From Thermoanaerobaculia bacterium (GTDB taxonomy: Bacteria > Acidobacteriota > Thermoanaerobaculia > Gp7-AA8), in contig JADGNZ010000040.1 in the NCBI GenBank assembly GCA_017883205.1, forward strand, positions 1 through 55,667: DNA of 55,667 nt, written 5' to 3'. Position 1 is the stretch's first letter; every line of letters begins with the position of its first letter. This document shows positions 17,680-25,247 of this stretch, piece after piece. Both the position numbers and the translations under genes were made by a program. The notes beneath the pieces were generated by a model. It was given only the letters and a program-made list of their open reading frames with translations, did not search any database and was not told where the DNA came from.

Positions 17680-18677
17680 GGGAAGCTGATGCTCAACGAG
17701 GTATTGGTAACAAGAACTGGCTGCCCGTCCATGAGAACTGAGGAGATTTGATCGCTAACTGACGGGGCATAACCGAAGGCTCCTGAGACGCCTCCTGACT
17801 TTGACGAGCAACGCACTGGAAAAGTGCAGTCGACCGGATTCGCTGAAGTGAACAAGTCCCAGGAATTCCACCAACCAATAGTGCCACTGGCCCTGACAGC
17901 GCCTTTCCAGTCGGGCAGCGGAAGGACACCAGAGACAGTTACCAGCGAGTCCCGGATCAGGTAGTGGGAGTTTTCGCCGACCTCCGGGCCGCCAAAGAGC
18001 GTTGTCGTATACATCTGTCGTAGGCCGTGGCCAAAATAGGCACTCATCGACACTGGTATGGGACCCTCAAGTGGCCCAGTCCCTGCCTCGTCCATTTCCA
18101 GCCATGTTGCGAACATATCCACGCTCGCTTTATTAGGCGACGGAGTGGTCCGATACATGTTCGCTGACACCTGCGCGCAGACTAAAGCGGCTGAACACGC
18201 CTTCGCGGTGAGGCTTGTCGTACCGTCCGGGAAGTAGATGATCGCGGGAAGGTGCAGCTGATATCGAGCAAAAGGAGTTCCGCTGCTGTAGCTGGAGTCT
18301 ACGGTCGTTCCGTTTACGTCAAGGCTTATTCTATTCACCGGATCATCCGGATCATTCGTGGCGACGTCTGCTGTCACGATTGGCTGATACGGGTCAGTTG
18401 TGTCAATGTTTACGAGAGTGATATACGGCGGGATTGGGCTAGTGACACTTCCGGTGCCCCCGCCGCTGCCCCCGCCGTCGGGTCCGCCGTCGGCCCCGCC
18501 GCCGCCCGCATCGCAGACGTCATAAGTGTCCCAGCCTGTAATTAAGACCGAGACTGAGCCGTCACCGAAGAGGGTGGTTTGAGAAAGAATGACCGTGTAT
18601 GTAGAGCAGTAGGCGGAGGCGAGCTGCGGCACAAGGAAGACGACGACTGTAAGCCAAAGGGCATATAGCTTTCGCAT
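17676..18677 (-). CDS. Exported hypothetical protein with Gly/Asp-rich linker
   Basis: 333 residues; GGAGGA lies seven bases before the ATG at 18677. A signal peptide ends near 'QLASA'. A short Cys-containing N-terminal part is followed by a linker of GGGGADGGPDGGGSGGG type, then a beta-rich region beginning 'YITLVNIDTTDPYQPIVTADV' that looks like an immunoglobulin-like domain (compare 'LDVNGTTVDSS', 'TSLTAKACSAAL'). The C-terminal 150 residues have no family that I know. First gene of the operon, with a strong promoter at 18752-18780. Probably a surface or secreted protein. Confidence 0.7.
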   Translation of the reverse strand: MRKLYALWLTVVVFLVPQLASAYCSTYTVILSQTTLFGDGSVSVLITGWDTYDVCDAGGGGADGGPDGGGSGGGTGSVTSPIPPYITLVNIDTTDPYQPIVTADVATNDPDDPVNRISLDVNGTTVDSSYSSGTPFARYQLHLPAIIYFPDGTTSLTAKACSAALVCAQVSANMYRTTPSPNKASVDMFATWLEMDEAGTGPLEGPIPVSMSAYFGHGLRQMYTTTLFGGPEVGENSHYLIRDSLVTVSGVLPLPDWKGAVRASGTIGWWNSWDLFTSANPVDCTFPVRCSSKSGGVSGAFGYAPSVSDQISSVLMDGQPVLVTNTSLSISFP

Positions 18678-18751
18678 GGTTGAGTCCTCCATCGTGTCGC
18701 GCTCTGGGGTAATGACCCGCGCGCGCCACCAAGAATGTTCTATGGCCAGAG

Positions 18752-18780
18752 ATACTAGCGGCGAGCCCGCTGCATGTCAA
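18752..18780 (-). promoter_or_regulatory. Sigma-70-type promoter for the 18677-16178 operon
   Basis: Minus strand TTGACA (18775-18780), spacer of exactly 17 bases, then TAGTAT (18752-18757). The start codon at 18677 is about 75 bp away, leaving a roughly 65-base leader. Confidence 0.75.
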
Positions 18781-18829
18781 CGTTCTTAGTGAATGATTGA
18801 CGTGTGGAGACGATCCCACTTCTGACATT

Positions 18830-19060
18830 CTGGGCATCTTCGCGCTTGATCCGTTCAGCCGGTGGGAATGGGTAGTTGTCCAGGATGGTGCGATCCATCC
18901 CTTCGGCTTGGGCTCCAGCGGCTTCTGCACCTGGCTCTGCGTGTCTTGGACACGCTGACCATCGTCGTTAGACTTGTGGCGATTGCGCTGCCAGCGAGGC
19001 CCAGCATCGCGAACAGAGACACCACTGCCACACCTGCGCACTCTGCGCACACAGCCTCCG
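18830..19060 (-). pseudogene. Decayed tandem copy of the small exported peptide gene
   Basis: Reading in pieces from different minus frames gives 'VAVVSLFAMLGLAGSAIA', 'VQKPLEPKPKGWIA' and 'ILDNYPFPPAE'. These line up in order with 'VAVVSLFAMLGLTGSGIA', 'VQKQLKAPRKGWIA' and 'ILDDLENKLSIPPA' of the intact gene at 19081-19293. At least two frameshifts separate the pieces and no start with a ribosome site remains. The two copies lie head to tail, so this is a tandem duplicate in decay. Confidence 0.7.
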
Positions 19061-19080
19061 GCTACCAACCGCAGAATCGA

Positions 19081-19293
19081 CTAAGCCGGGGGGATCGAGA
19101 GCTTGTTCTCGAGATCGTCAAGGATCTTCGCGATCCAGCCCTTCCGCGGGGCCTTCAATTGCTTCTGCACGTGGCTCTGCCTAGCTCGGACCGGCGGATT
19201 ATCGTTCTTCTGCTGCGCCGCGATTCCACTGCCGGTGAGGCCAAGCATCGCGAACAGAGACACCACGGCCACATAAAAGCGAATCCTTTGCAT
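19081..19293 (-). CDS. Small exported peptide
   Basis: 70 residues from ATG 19293, with AAGGAGG just upstream. A signal peptide ('FYVAVVSLFAMLGLTGSGIAA') is followed by a basic, Gln/Lys-rich middle and a C-terminal amphipathic helix ('GWIAKILDDLENKLSIPPA'). I know no family. It lies downstream of the sigma/anti-sigma pair on the same strand and may belong to its regulon. A decayed duplicate follows at 18830-19060, in which the central and terminal motifs are still readable, so these parts were under selection. Confidence 0.7.
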   Translation of the reverse strand: MQRIRFYVAVVSLFAMLGLTGSGIAAQQKNDNPPVRARQSHVQKQLKAPRKGWIAKILDDLENKLSIPPA

Positions 19294-19390
19294 ACACCCT
19301 CCTTGGGCTGTCCGGCACAGCGCCGGTCAGCGGTTGGGAGGGCGCCCTCACGAAGAGGTGCCATCGGCGCGGCAAACTATGAGATTTTTC

Positions 19391-20728
19391 CTACGACGCC
19401 ATCACGAAGGGCTGCGTTGGGTTCGCCGGCAACTGTTCGAGGTAGACCCTAACACTGCGGACGAGCTCGGGCGTCGCTTTGCCGGCACGGAGCCCTTCGT
19501 GGAGCGCAGCGAGGGCTTCCTTCGCGTGGTGTTGCATGCCTTCGGAGCTGAAAACGACCACGATCTTCCGGCAGGCCGCAGCCACCCCTTCGGGTTTGTT
19601 TAGCGCCAGTCGCGCCTCAGCCCACTCCAGCGTCGCCTGCGCCGCATCGTTCGTCAGCCCGAGCCGTGCAAGTTCCGCCCTGCTGTGGTCCAGTCTGGCC
19701 GCCCCTTCTTCGAGTTGCCCGCGCGCGACGACCAAGGAGCCGAGTGCCCACATCGTTCGCGCCTTTTCTGTCGAAGCGCCCAGCTCGTCGTAAAGCACCA
19801 GCGCTTCGCTGTAGATGCGCTCCGCGCGGTCGAGCTCCCGCAAGTCGACCAACGCAGCAGCGCCATTCTGCAAGGCGCTCGCAAGCACGCGGGTGTTGCC
19901 ACGTTCGCGTGCTAGCTCAGAGACGCGGCCAAAGGCCTCCGCCGCCTCTTGTGCGTGTCCGGAGAGCAACAAGCAGCACGCCTCCACCATGACCGAAGTC
20001 AGTTCGCGATCCCGGTCGCCGTAGTCGCGAAAGACGCGCGAGGCATCCCGCGCCACAACGATTCCTTCGGGAAGACGATCGCTCTTCATGAACACGGTGG
20101 CGCGAAGCAGCCAAACAAGGGCCAGGTCGAAGTCATCCGCTCCCGGCGACGTATCGAAGAACCGCTCCGCGTACTCGAGCGCCACCAGTGCGTCTTTGAA
20201 CTTGCCGAGGTAGCGGAGAGCGTTCGCACGTTCGCGAAGGGCCATGCCCATGCTCAGACGCCGGCCGGCGCCGGTTGTCTGGGGGAGGGCTTTCGCGATC
20301 GTGCATGCCGTCACCGTCAGCTCCAGGCTGAACGTCGGACGGCTTTCATGACGCTCGTTCGCGGCGGCGCACAACATGCGCACCATTCCTTCCGTATGCC
20401 AGCGCGGCTTGTTCTCGAGCTTCGCGTTTCTGAACCGCAGCGGCGAATTCAGGAGCGGCTCGAGGACGCGCGACGCTTCCTCATCCTCCCTCTGCACGCG
20501 TCGCCGCACGTCCTGAAACTGGGCCAGCCGGTCGCCCGGCGACTGCAAGGCGGCGAGGTTCTCCCAGGTCTCCGCATGCCGCAGCGCGCCGTCGACCTGC
20601 CGGTATGCCGCGACGGCCTGCTGGCAGATCTCGCAGTCCGCAACGTGCGCGGCAACAGCTTCACGATCGGTCACAGACTCCGCGTCGAGGCTGAATGCGC
20701 TCAGCACCGCTTCGTCAGGATGCGTCAT
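19391..20728 (-). CDS. Zinc-finger anti-sigma-like protein with TPR region
   Basis: 445 residues from ATG 20728, after AAGGAGGG. Residues about 1-40 hold the ZAS-type finger 'AAHVADCEICQQAV' (His-x3-Cys-x2-Cys) of anti-sigma factors. The remainder is a long helical TPR array: 'GMALRERANALRYLGKFKDALVALEYAERFF', 'ALVWLLRATVFMKSDRLPEGIVVARDASRVF', 'LDRAERIYSEALVLYDELG' are each typical (cited in parts of the same repeats). There is no transmembrane helix, so it is a soluble anti-sigma or sensor. The start overlaps the stop of the sigma gene by four bases, so the two are made together and the protein very probably binds that sigma factor. Confidence 0.8.
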   Translation of the reverse strand: MTHPDEAVLSAFSLDAESVTDREAVAAHVADCEICQQAVAAYRQVDGALRHAETWENLAALQSPGDRLAQFQDVRRRVQREDEEASRVLEPLLNSPLRFRNAKLENKPRWHTEGMVRMLCAAANERHESRPTFSLELTVTACTIAKALPQTTGAGRRLSMGMALRERANALRYLGKFKDALVALEYAERFFDTSPGADDFDLALVWLLRATVFMKSDRLPEGIVVARDASRVFRDYGDRDRELTSVMVEACCLLLSGHAQEAAEAFGRVSELARERGNTRVLASALQNGAAALVDLRELDRAERIYSEALVLYDELGASTEKARTMWALGSLVVARGQLEEGAARLDHSRAELARLGLTNDAAQATLEWAEARLALNKPEGVAAACRKIVVVFSSEGMQHHAKEALAALHEGLRAGKATPELVRSVRVYLEQLPANPTQPFVMAS

Positions 20729-21648
20729 GAAGCCCTCCTTTTCAGCATCTCGCGGATGCGCTGCCTGCACGACGACAACAGGTGGAGCACGTAGCCGGGC
20801 GACAGCGAAAGCGTGGCGGCGATCTTCTCCTTCGATTCATCCGCCCAGTAGTAGCGCTGCAGCGTCTCCCGGCACTGAGCTCCGAGACGCGCCACGAGAC
20901 CAGCAACCGTAATCCTCCACGCCCAGCTATCCGCCGAGCAGTTCGCGGTGGGGTCGATCGTCTGCTCGAAATCCTCGGGAAGCGGCGCTTCCCGTTTCCG
21001 ATCGCGCCAGTAGTGCTTGCATGCGTTGCAAACCGCACCCATCAGCCACGGCTTCAGATCGTGGATCTTCGTGTGCCGTTGGAGATAGGCCACAAATGTG
21101 TCGTGGGTGAGTGCCTCTGCGTCGTCGGGGGGGATCCCGTACCTCCGCATGGCGATGCTGCGGAGCAGTAAGCCGTACTCGGCGTACAACTCCTCGAACG
21201 CATCGTCACCGGAAGTACCGGTTTGGTCAGACACGGAAATCCTCCGTGCGCGAAAACCAGCGCCCGGCGAGGATATAGGAACGAATGGGTTGCCGCCATG
21301 CGCCAAGAAGTCGGGCATCAAGAGGGGCTCTCCGCCTGCTGCGCCGGCCGGCTCCAGGGCGAAGAGGTCGCTCGCGCGGACCGCGTATCCGCTCAGCTCG
21401 CGGAACGCCATCACCAGAAGCAGAATCTTTTCCTCGGTGGCGCGCCGTTCGCCGGTACGCAGCTTGATGAAGTGCTGGCGGCTGATCGCGCGGCGAAACC
21501 CCATCTCCGCCGCGATGCGATTCGCGGTCTGCACGACGTGAACCGGCTTCAACCCGAGAGCGGCCAGCACGGCGGCCAGGGGTGTTCTGTGTCGTCGCTC
21601 CAATCGCGTGACTCTCCGTGGCTCCGTACTAGGAGTGTCGTCTCGCAC
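20725..21648 (-). CDS. ECF-type sigma factor with N-terminal DNA-binding-like extension
   Basis: 307 residues from GTG 21648, which has GGAGGT ten bases upstream. The C-terminal 169 residues are a normal ECF sigma factor: region 2 'DAFEELYAEYGLLLRSIAMR', 'DAEALTHDTFVAYLQR', 'LKPWLMGAVCNACKHYWRDR', and region 4 'CRETLQRYYWADESKEKIAATL' with 'SPGYVLHLLSSCRQRIREML'. The first 135 residues look like an HTH-type unit ('TANRIAAEMGFRRAISRQHF', 'LRTGERRATEEKILLLV'). A very good internal start exists: GGAGGA five bases before GTG 21234, which would give the bare sigma factor. So the gene may make two proteins, or the two parts may be separate genes in one frame. Confidence 0.8.
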   Translation of the reverse strand: MRDDTPSTEPRRVTRLERRHRTPLAAVLAALGLKPVHVVQTANRIAAEMGFRRAISRQHFIKLRTGERRATEEKILLLVMAFRELSGYAVRASDLFALEPAGAAGGEPLLMPDFLAHGGNPFVPISSPGAGFRARRISVSDQTGTSGDDAFEELYAEYGLLLRSIAMRRYGIPPDDAEALTHDTFVAYLQRHTKIHDLKPWLMGAVCNACKHYWRDRKREAPLPEDFEQTIDPTANCSADSWAWRITVAGLVARLGAQCRETLQRYYWADESKEKIAATLSLSPGYVLHLLSSCRQRIREMLKRRAS

Positions 21649-22041
21649 GGAATTCCCTACCTCCGGCTTGAAACGACACCTATAGGCGGCGTGGGCTGGA
21701 GAATTCGCGAAGAAGCCTCTCATGCGTGTCTGTTTCGGAAGTTTCGGACAAGCTCTGAGCTGCGCCGGTGCTGCTGCGCATCGTTCTGCCGCGCTGCTCT
21801 CGAACTCTTCGCCCGGCGAGACCGCTTCGACAACGACACCCTTGCGGGCGTTGTGTGATTCGCGCCGCCGGAGGCCCGAAGCGCACCATGCAACATTGAT
21901 GGTTGCCTTAGACGGACAACTGCTGGGAATTCCGTCCGTCCTGCGCTCGGATCGCCGCTCGCTGCGATGCTGTTACAACATTTAATTGCCTATTTGCGTG
22001 AAATATGGTCCAGAAATCTATGCTCTAAAGGCATACCCCCC
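21649..22041. other. Divergent intergenic region without a supported gene
   Basis: About 390 bp between the sigma gene and the promoter of the plus-strand operon. The frames here are short, without ribosome sites or family motifs. Confidence 0.6.
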
Positions 22042-22070
22042 TTGACACTCCATAAGACCGGGCCTAGGTT
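22042..22070 (+). promoter_or_regulatory. Sigma-70-type promoter of the M4 peptidase operon
   Basis: TTGACA at 22042-22047, a 17-base spacer, and TAGGTT at 22065-22070. The first gene starts at 22196, leaving a leader of about 120 bases. Confidence 0.6.
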
Positions 22071-22195
22071 CGTAAGCGGCAAGTCGACTATGTGCCGAAC
22101 GCCCGTAAGTTCCCTTCGCGAGGGGGCTCGGGTAACCCAAAAACGGGACAGGAAACCTCGTAGGTTCTGGCTCGTCTAACTAGAAAGGAAAGGAT

Positions 22196-22768
22196 ATGAA
22201 GAAACGCATTTCCAGACAGCGGAAGGCTGTCGCCGATCCGGCGCCCGTGCCGGATCCGGTTATCACGCCGTACGAGAAGATCGCGGAACAACTCGGTGCC
22301 GCGATCCAAAACACTGTCGAGCAGATCCCGGGCTACAACGATGATCTGTCCGATGTTCCCAAGAACCTTCGCCGTCGCGTGACAGCGAAATTCATCGGCA
22401 TGACGGTGGCGGCTGTGGAGTCCAGCAGCGAACTGCAGGGCGTCAATCAGCTCGACACGACCGAGTGCCGCGACACACTGCAGTTCTCGCAGGGGATCCA
22501 GTCGCTCACCGATCTGCTCTTCGGCACGGCCCGGCGTCTCGACTTGATGAGACGGGTGAAGGAAGGAAGGGCAGGAAAAAGCGCGCTTGCGATCTACAAC
22601 ATCGCCCAGCGCGTGGCGCTGAACCCCAACAACACGCACGTGAAGGTGCACGTGGAGAATCTCAAGGCCGAGCTGGCGCGTCCCAAGCGTGGACAGACGG
22701 CGAAGCCGACGGCGCAGCCGGAGCCGGGCACGCCTGACCCAACGGCGAAAGGAGGTGGCACGACCTGA
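22196..22768 (+). CDS. Hypothetical protein, first gene of the M4 peptidase operon
   Basis: 190 residues after an AGAAAGGAAAGGAT ribosome site. I do not recognise the family. The N-terminus is basic, the middle is helical and well ordered ('YEKIAEQLGAAIQNTVEQIP', 'RVTAKFIGMTVAAVESSSEL'), and the C-terminal 35 residues are a Pro/Gly/Thr-rich tail. No signal peptide or membrane segment. The gene is followed by a strong intercistronic hairpin and then the metallopeptidase gene. Cytoplasmic; function unknown. The clean ribosome site and codon pattern make it a real gene. Confidence 0.75.
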   Translation: MKKRISRQRKAVADPAPVPDPVITPYEKIAEQLGAAIQNTVEQIPGYNDDLSDVPKNLRRRVTAKFIGMTVAAVESSSELQGVNQLDTTECRDTLQFSQGIQSLTDLLFGTARRLDLMRRVKEGRAGKSALAIYNIAQRVALNPNNTHVKVHVENLKAELARPKRGQTAKPTAQPEPGTPDPTAKGGGTT

Positions 22769-22785
22769 CAATTTCGTGAAAAACA

Positions 22786-22813
22786 GCACGGCCGCGTTTG
22801 CGCGCGGCCGTGC
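22786..22813 (+). terminator. Strong intercistronic hairpin
   Basis: GCACGGCCGCG (22786-22796) pairs with CGCGGCCGTGC (22803-22813) around a 6-base loop. No U-run follows, so it is more likely an mRNA stabiliser or partial terminator between the first gene and the peptidase gene than a full stop. Confidence 0.6.
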
Positions 22814-22855
22814 CTTCGACATCAACCCCCAACCTTGAGAGAAAGGAGAAGTGTC

Positions 22856-23968
22856 TTGCGAAACATAACGCAAAGGATCTGCTGTGTCATCCCTCCACAT
22901 ATCCAGAATCATGTGGCAGAGCACGGCAACCGCGAACAGCGCAAACGCGCTGCCGCGACGCTGGCACACACCGCGGTGCCACGCTCCTGCGAGCGTGTCG
23001 CCGCGCTGATCGGTCCGCCGGTTCACCGGCCAGCCGAGAAGAAACGCCACGTTTACGATGCCGGCCGTCAACTGATTTTGCCCGGCACGCTGGTGATGAC
23101 CGAGGGCCGGCCTACCGCCAGCGATATCGAAGTGAGGGAGGCGTTCGACGGCTCAGGAGCCGTTTACGACTTCCTCGGTAGTGTCTTCCTGCGCCACTCC
23201 ATCGACAACCGCGGCATGCGGCTCGACTCGACCGTCCACTACGGTACGCATTTCGAGAACGCCTTCTGGGACGGGCGGCAGATGGTCTACGGCGACGGAG
23301 ACGGCCAGTTGTACAACCGTTTCACGGCCCCAGTCGACGTCGTCGCTCACGAGCACATTCACGGTATGACGGAGCACGACTCCGGGCTCCTGTACTGCGG
23401 CCAGCCGGGCGCACTGAATGAGCACATCTCCGACGTGATCGGAATCCTGACCAAGCAGTGGCGTCTGGGCTTAACGGCTATGCGGTCCGATTGGGTGATC
23501 GGCAAGGGAGTGTTCGGGCCCGCCGTACGCGGCGTAGGCCTGCGCTCGATGAAAGCGCCGGGTACCGCGTACGACGATCCTGTGCTCGGCAAAGATCCGC
23601 AGCCGTCGCACATGCGCCGCTACATGGACTTTCCCGACGATGACGGCGGCGTCCACATCAACTCGGGGATACCGAACCACGCCTTCTATTACACCGCAAT
23701 CGACCTTCGAGGATTCGCCTGGGAAATCGGCGGGCGGATCTGGTACCGCACCGCGACGTCAAGGCTTTTCCCGGAGGCCGGTTTCCAATACTTCGCCGAG
23801 GCCACGGTCATCGTCGCCGGTGAGATGTACGGCATCGGCGGCAACGTGCAGAGGGTGATCTACGACGCGTGGGCGCGGGTGGGACTGCTGTTGCCGGCGT
23901 CGCTGCTGCGGTCTGCCGGTTTCGGCCGGAAGGCGTTGTTCGCCGGCCACTCATCGACGGAGGAGTAA
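22856..23968 (+). CDS. M4-family (protealysin-like) metallopeptidase
   Basis: 370 residues; I choose the TTG at 22856 because AAGGAG lies 7 bases upstream and no ATG fits. The short N-terminus 'ICCVIPPHIQNHVAEHG' with 'RKRAAATL' is the protealysin-type propeptide, and there is no classical signal peptide. The catalytic zinc site is HEHIH (His165, Glu166, His169) in 'VAHEHIHGMTEHDSGLLY', with the downstream ligand Glu in 'GALNEHISDVIG'; the usual family form is HELTH and GALNESISD. The late 'DDGGVHINSGIPNHAFY' carries the transition-state His. Known members act inside or outside the cell and often pair with an inhibitor (emfourin). No emfourin-like gene is visible here. It overlaps the next small gene at TAATG. 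Confidence 0.9.
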   Translation: MRNITQRICCVIPPHIQNHVAEHGNREQRKRAAATLAHTAVPRSCERVAALIGPPVHRPAEKKRHVYDAGRQLILPGTLVMTEGRPTASDIEVREAFDGSGAVYDFLGSVFLRHSIDNRGMRLDSTVHYGTHFENAFWDGRQMVYGDGDGQLYNRFTAPVDVVAHEHIHGMTEHDSGLLYCGQPGALNEHISDVIGILTKQWRLGLTAMRSDWVIGKGVFGPAVRGVGLRSMKAPGTAYDDPVLGKDPQPSHMRRYMDFPDDDGGVHINSGIPNHAFYYTAIDLRGFAWEIGGRIWYRTATSRLFPEAGFQYFAEATVIVAGEMYGIGGNVQRVIYDAWARVGLLLPASLLRSAGFGRKALFAGHSSTEE

Positions 23969-24066
23969 TGGCCATGGTCAACGCTCCATTCAACCTTTCA
24001 AACAACCTTTCAACAAACCTTCAATCGCCGCGCCCCGCGCGGCAGAAAGACGAGTATTCATCATGA
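23968..24066 (+). CDS. 32-residue small protein
   Basis: The ATG lies at the TAATG junction with the peptidase stop, with GGAGGAG six bases upstream. The reading frame ends in TGA overlapping the ATG of the next gene (ATGA). Both junctions are typical of translational coupling, which argues for a real gene despite its size. The peptide begins MAMVNAPFNLSNNLSTNL and ends with a charged tail. The Asn/Phe-Asn repeats come from an 11-bp direct repeat (caacctttcaa) at about 23990-24022. No known family. Confidence 0.6.
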   Translation: MAMVNAPFNLSNNLSTNLQSPRPARQKDEYSS

Positions 24067-24428
24067 GCACTGGTTACGAGCACAATCAAAAGAATCACAT
24101 CACCTTCGACATCATCGACCGCCACATTCAATCATTTGAGTTGACGGCATTCACGGCGCCGGGAGTGGTGCAGGCCAGCCGCGCGGATCGTCTGTCCAGG
24201 GCCTACGCCGTGGCCCGTCCCATCCTTCTCGGCCTGGCGGCAATTCCGCTGATCCCGGCCACTTGGCGCGCCGTACTGCGCGTCTTCCTGACAACGCTCG
24301 ACGAAGTCACGGCAACCATCAAGCCAGGCGAAGTCACGGAAACCTTCAAGGCAGGGAAGGATCAGTTGGCGGCCGACACCGAGCCGGACGAGCAGGTGGA
24401 GATGGAACCGAAGCTGCCGGTCGGCTGA
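24063..24428 (+). CDS. Hypothetical protein with a hydrophobic segment
   Basis: 121 residues, overlapping the 32-residue gene by four bases. The N-terminal half is polar, residues about 48-80 are hydrophobic ('VARPILLGLAAIPLIPATWR' and on), and the tail is acidic. It might be membrane-associated. I know no family; it is not an emfourin-type peptidase inhibitor by pattern. Its place in the operon suggests a partner or target of the M4 peptidase. Confidence 0.6.
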   Translation: MSTGYEHNQKNHITFDIIDRHIQSFELTAFTAPGVVQASRADRLSRAYAVARPILLGLAAIPLIPATWRAVLRVFLTTLDEVTATIKPGEVTETFKAGKDQLAADTEPDEQVEMEPKLPVG

Positions 24429-24441
24429 GCGAGGTGACGCA

Positions 24442-24603
24442 ATGCGGAAGACAACGCAATTGACAAGCCTCATCATCGCCATCTCCGGCCGCAACACGCG
24501 CACGAGCCGTTCCATCACGGTCCGTGAAGCGCTCAAACACCTCGGGTCAACGGTCGTGGTGACCGTGCCCGTCCAACAACCGTGCAACAAGCGCCGGAGG
24601 TAA
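24442..24603 (+). CDS. 53-residue small protein
   Basis: ATG 24442 follows GAGGTG by five bases and lies 13 bp after the previous stop. The product begins MRKTTQLTSLIIAISGRN, includes 'TVREALKHLGSTVVVTVPV' and ends in a basic CNKRRR tail. It is followed by a GC-rich terminator hairpin, making it the last gene of the operon. No family known. Ribosome site, spacing and position support it. Confidence 0.55.
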   Translation: MRKTTQLTSLIIAISGRNTRTSRSITVREALKHLGSTVVVTVPVQQPCNKRRR

Positions 24604-24625
24604 TCGGCGTAGCAGTGGCAGTAAA

Positions 24626-24651
24626 CCGGGGCCGGCGCAAGCCGGCCCCGG
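24626..24651 (+). terminator. GC-rich terminator hairpin
   Basis: CCGGGGCCGGC and GCCGGCCCCGG form an 11-bp perfect stem with a GCAA loop, followed by GAGTTTCAT. It lies 23 bp after the last small gene of the M4 operon. Confidence 0.65.
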
Positions 24652-24743
24652 AGTTTCATGGCCGGCCGAGGCGTTTGATGATTGCCCGGTCCGGTCACCG
24701 TTCACTTTGCAGTGGTGACTGCTCGCGGTAGAGTTCGCGAGCT

Positions 24744-25190
24744 ATGAAGAATCCGGCAACGTACGACGACGCGAATCTCATTCTGAAACTCTACGACCTC
24801 CGCCGCGAGCCGCGGCTCCGCGACGCTCGCAAATGGTTCGGCGGCGCACCGCAGTTTCAATCGAGGGAAGAGTGGCTGAAGTGTTGCCCGCCCGGGAGCG
24901 AAGAGAACGCTTCGTACCGGATGGTCGTGACGTATTGGGAGATGGTGGCCTCGCTCGTCGCCAGCGACGTGCTGAACGCGGAGCTCTTCTATTCATCGAA
25001 CGCGGAGATGCTGTTCGTCTGGGAGAAGATCCGGATCCTCCTGCCCGAAGTGCGCGTGGCCCAGAAGAATACGATGCTCTACCGGAACCTCGAACATGTG
25101 GCAACTCAGTTCATCGAGCACATGAAGGCCGGCTCACCCGAGTGGTACGAAGGGTTCTTCGCGCCAATGATTGCGAAGGCCGGGCGATAA
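24744..25190 (+). CDS. Conserved hypothetical protein (DUF4760-like)
   Basis: 148 residues starting 'MKNPATYDDANLILKLYDLR'. The motif set 'LYDLRREPRLRDARKWF', 'YWEMVASLVASDVLNAELFY' and 'VWEKIRILLPEVR' is familiar from small soluble Acidobacteriota and proteobacterial proteins of the DUF4760 kind. Helical, no signal peptide. It follows the operon terminator and probably has its own promoter. Function unknown. Confidence 0.7.
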   Translation: MKNPATYDDANLILKLYDLRREPRLRDARKWFGGAPQFQSREEWLKCCPPGSEENASYRMVVTYWEMVASLVASDVLNAELFYSSNAEMLFVWEKIRILLPEVRVAQKNTMLYRNLEHVATQFIEHMKAGSPEWYEGFFAPMIAKAGR

Positions 25191-25247
25191 GCACGCGCCC
25201 ACCATGAGCGGGCGCGTGCGATCTCGACATCGGCTTTACGTCCCGCT

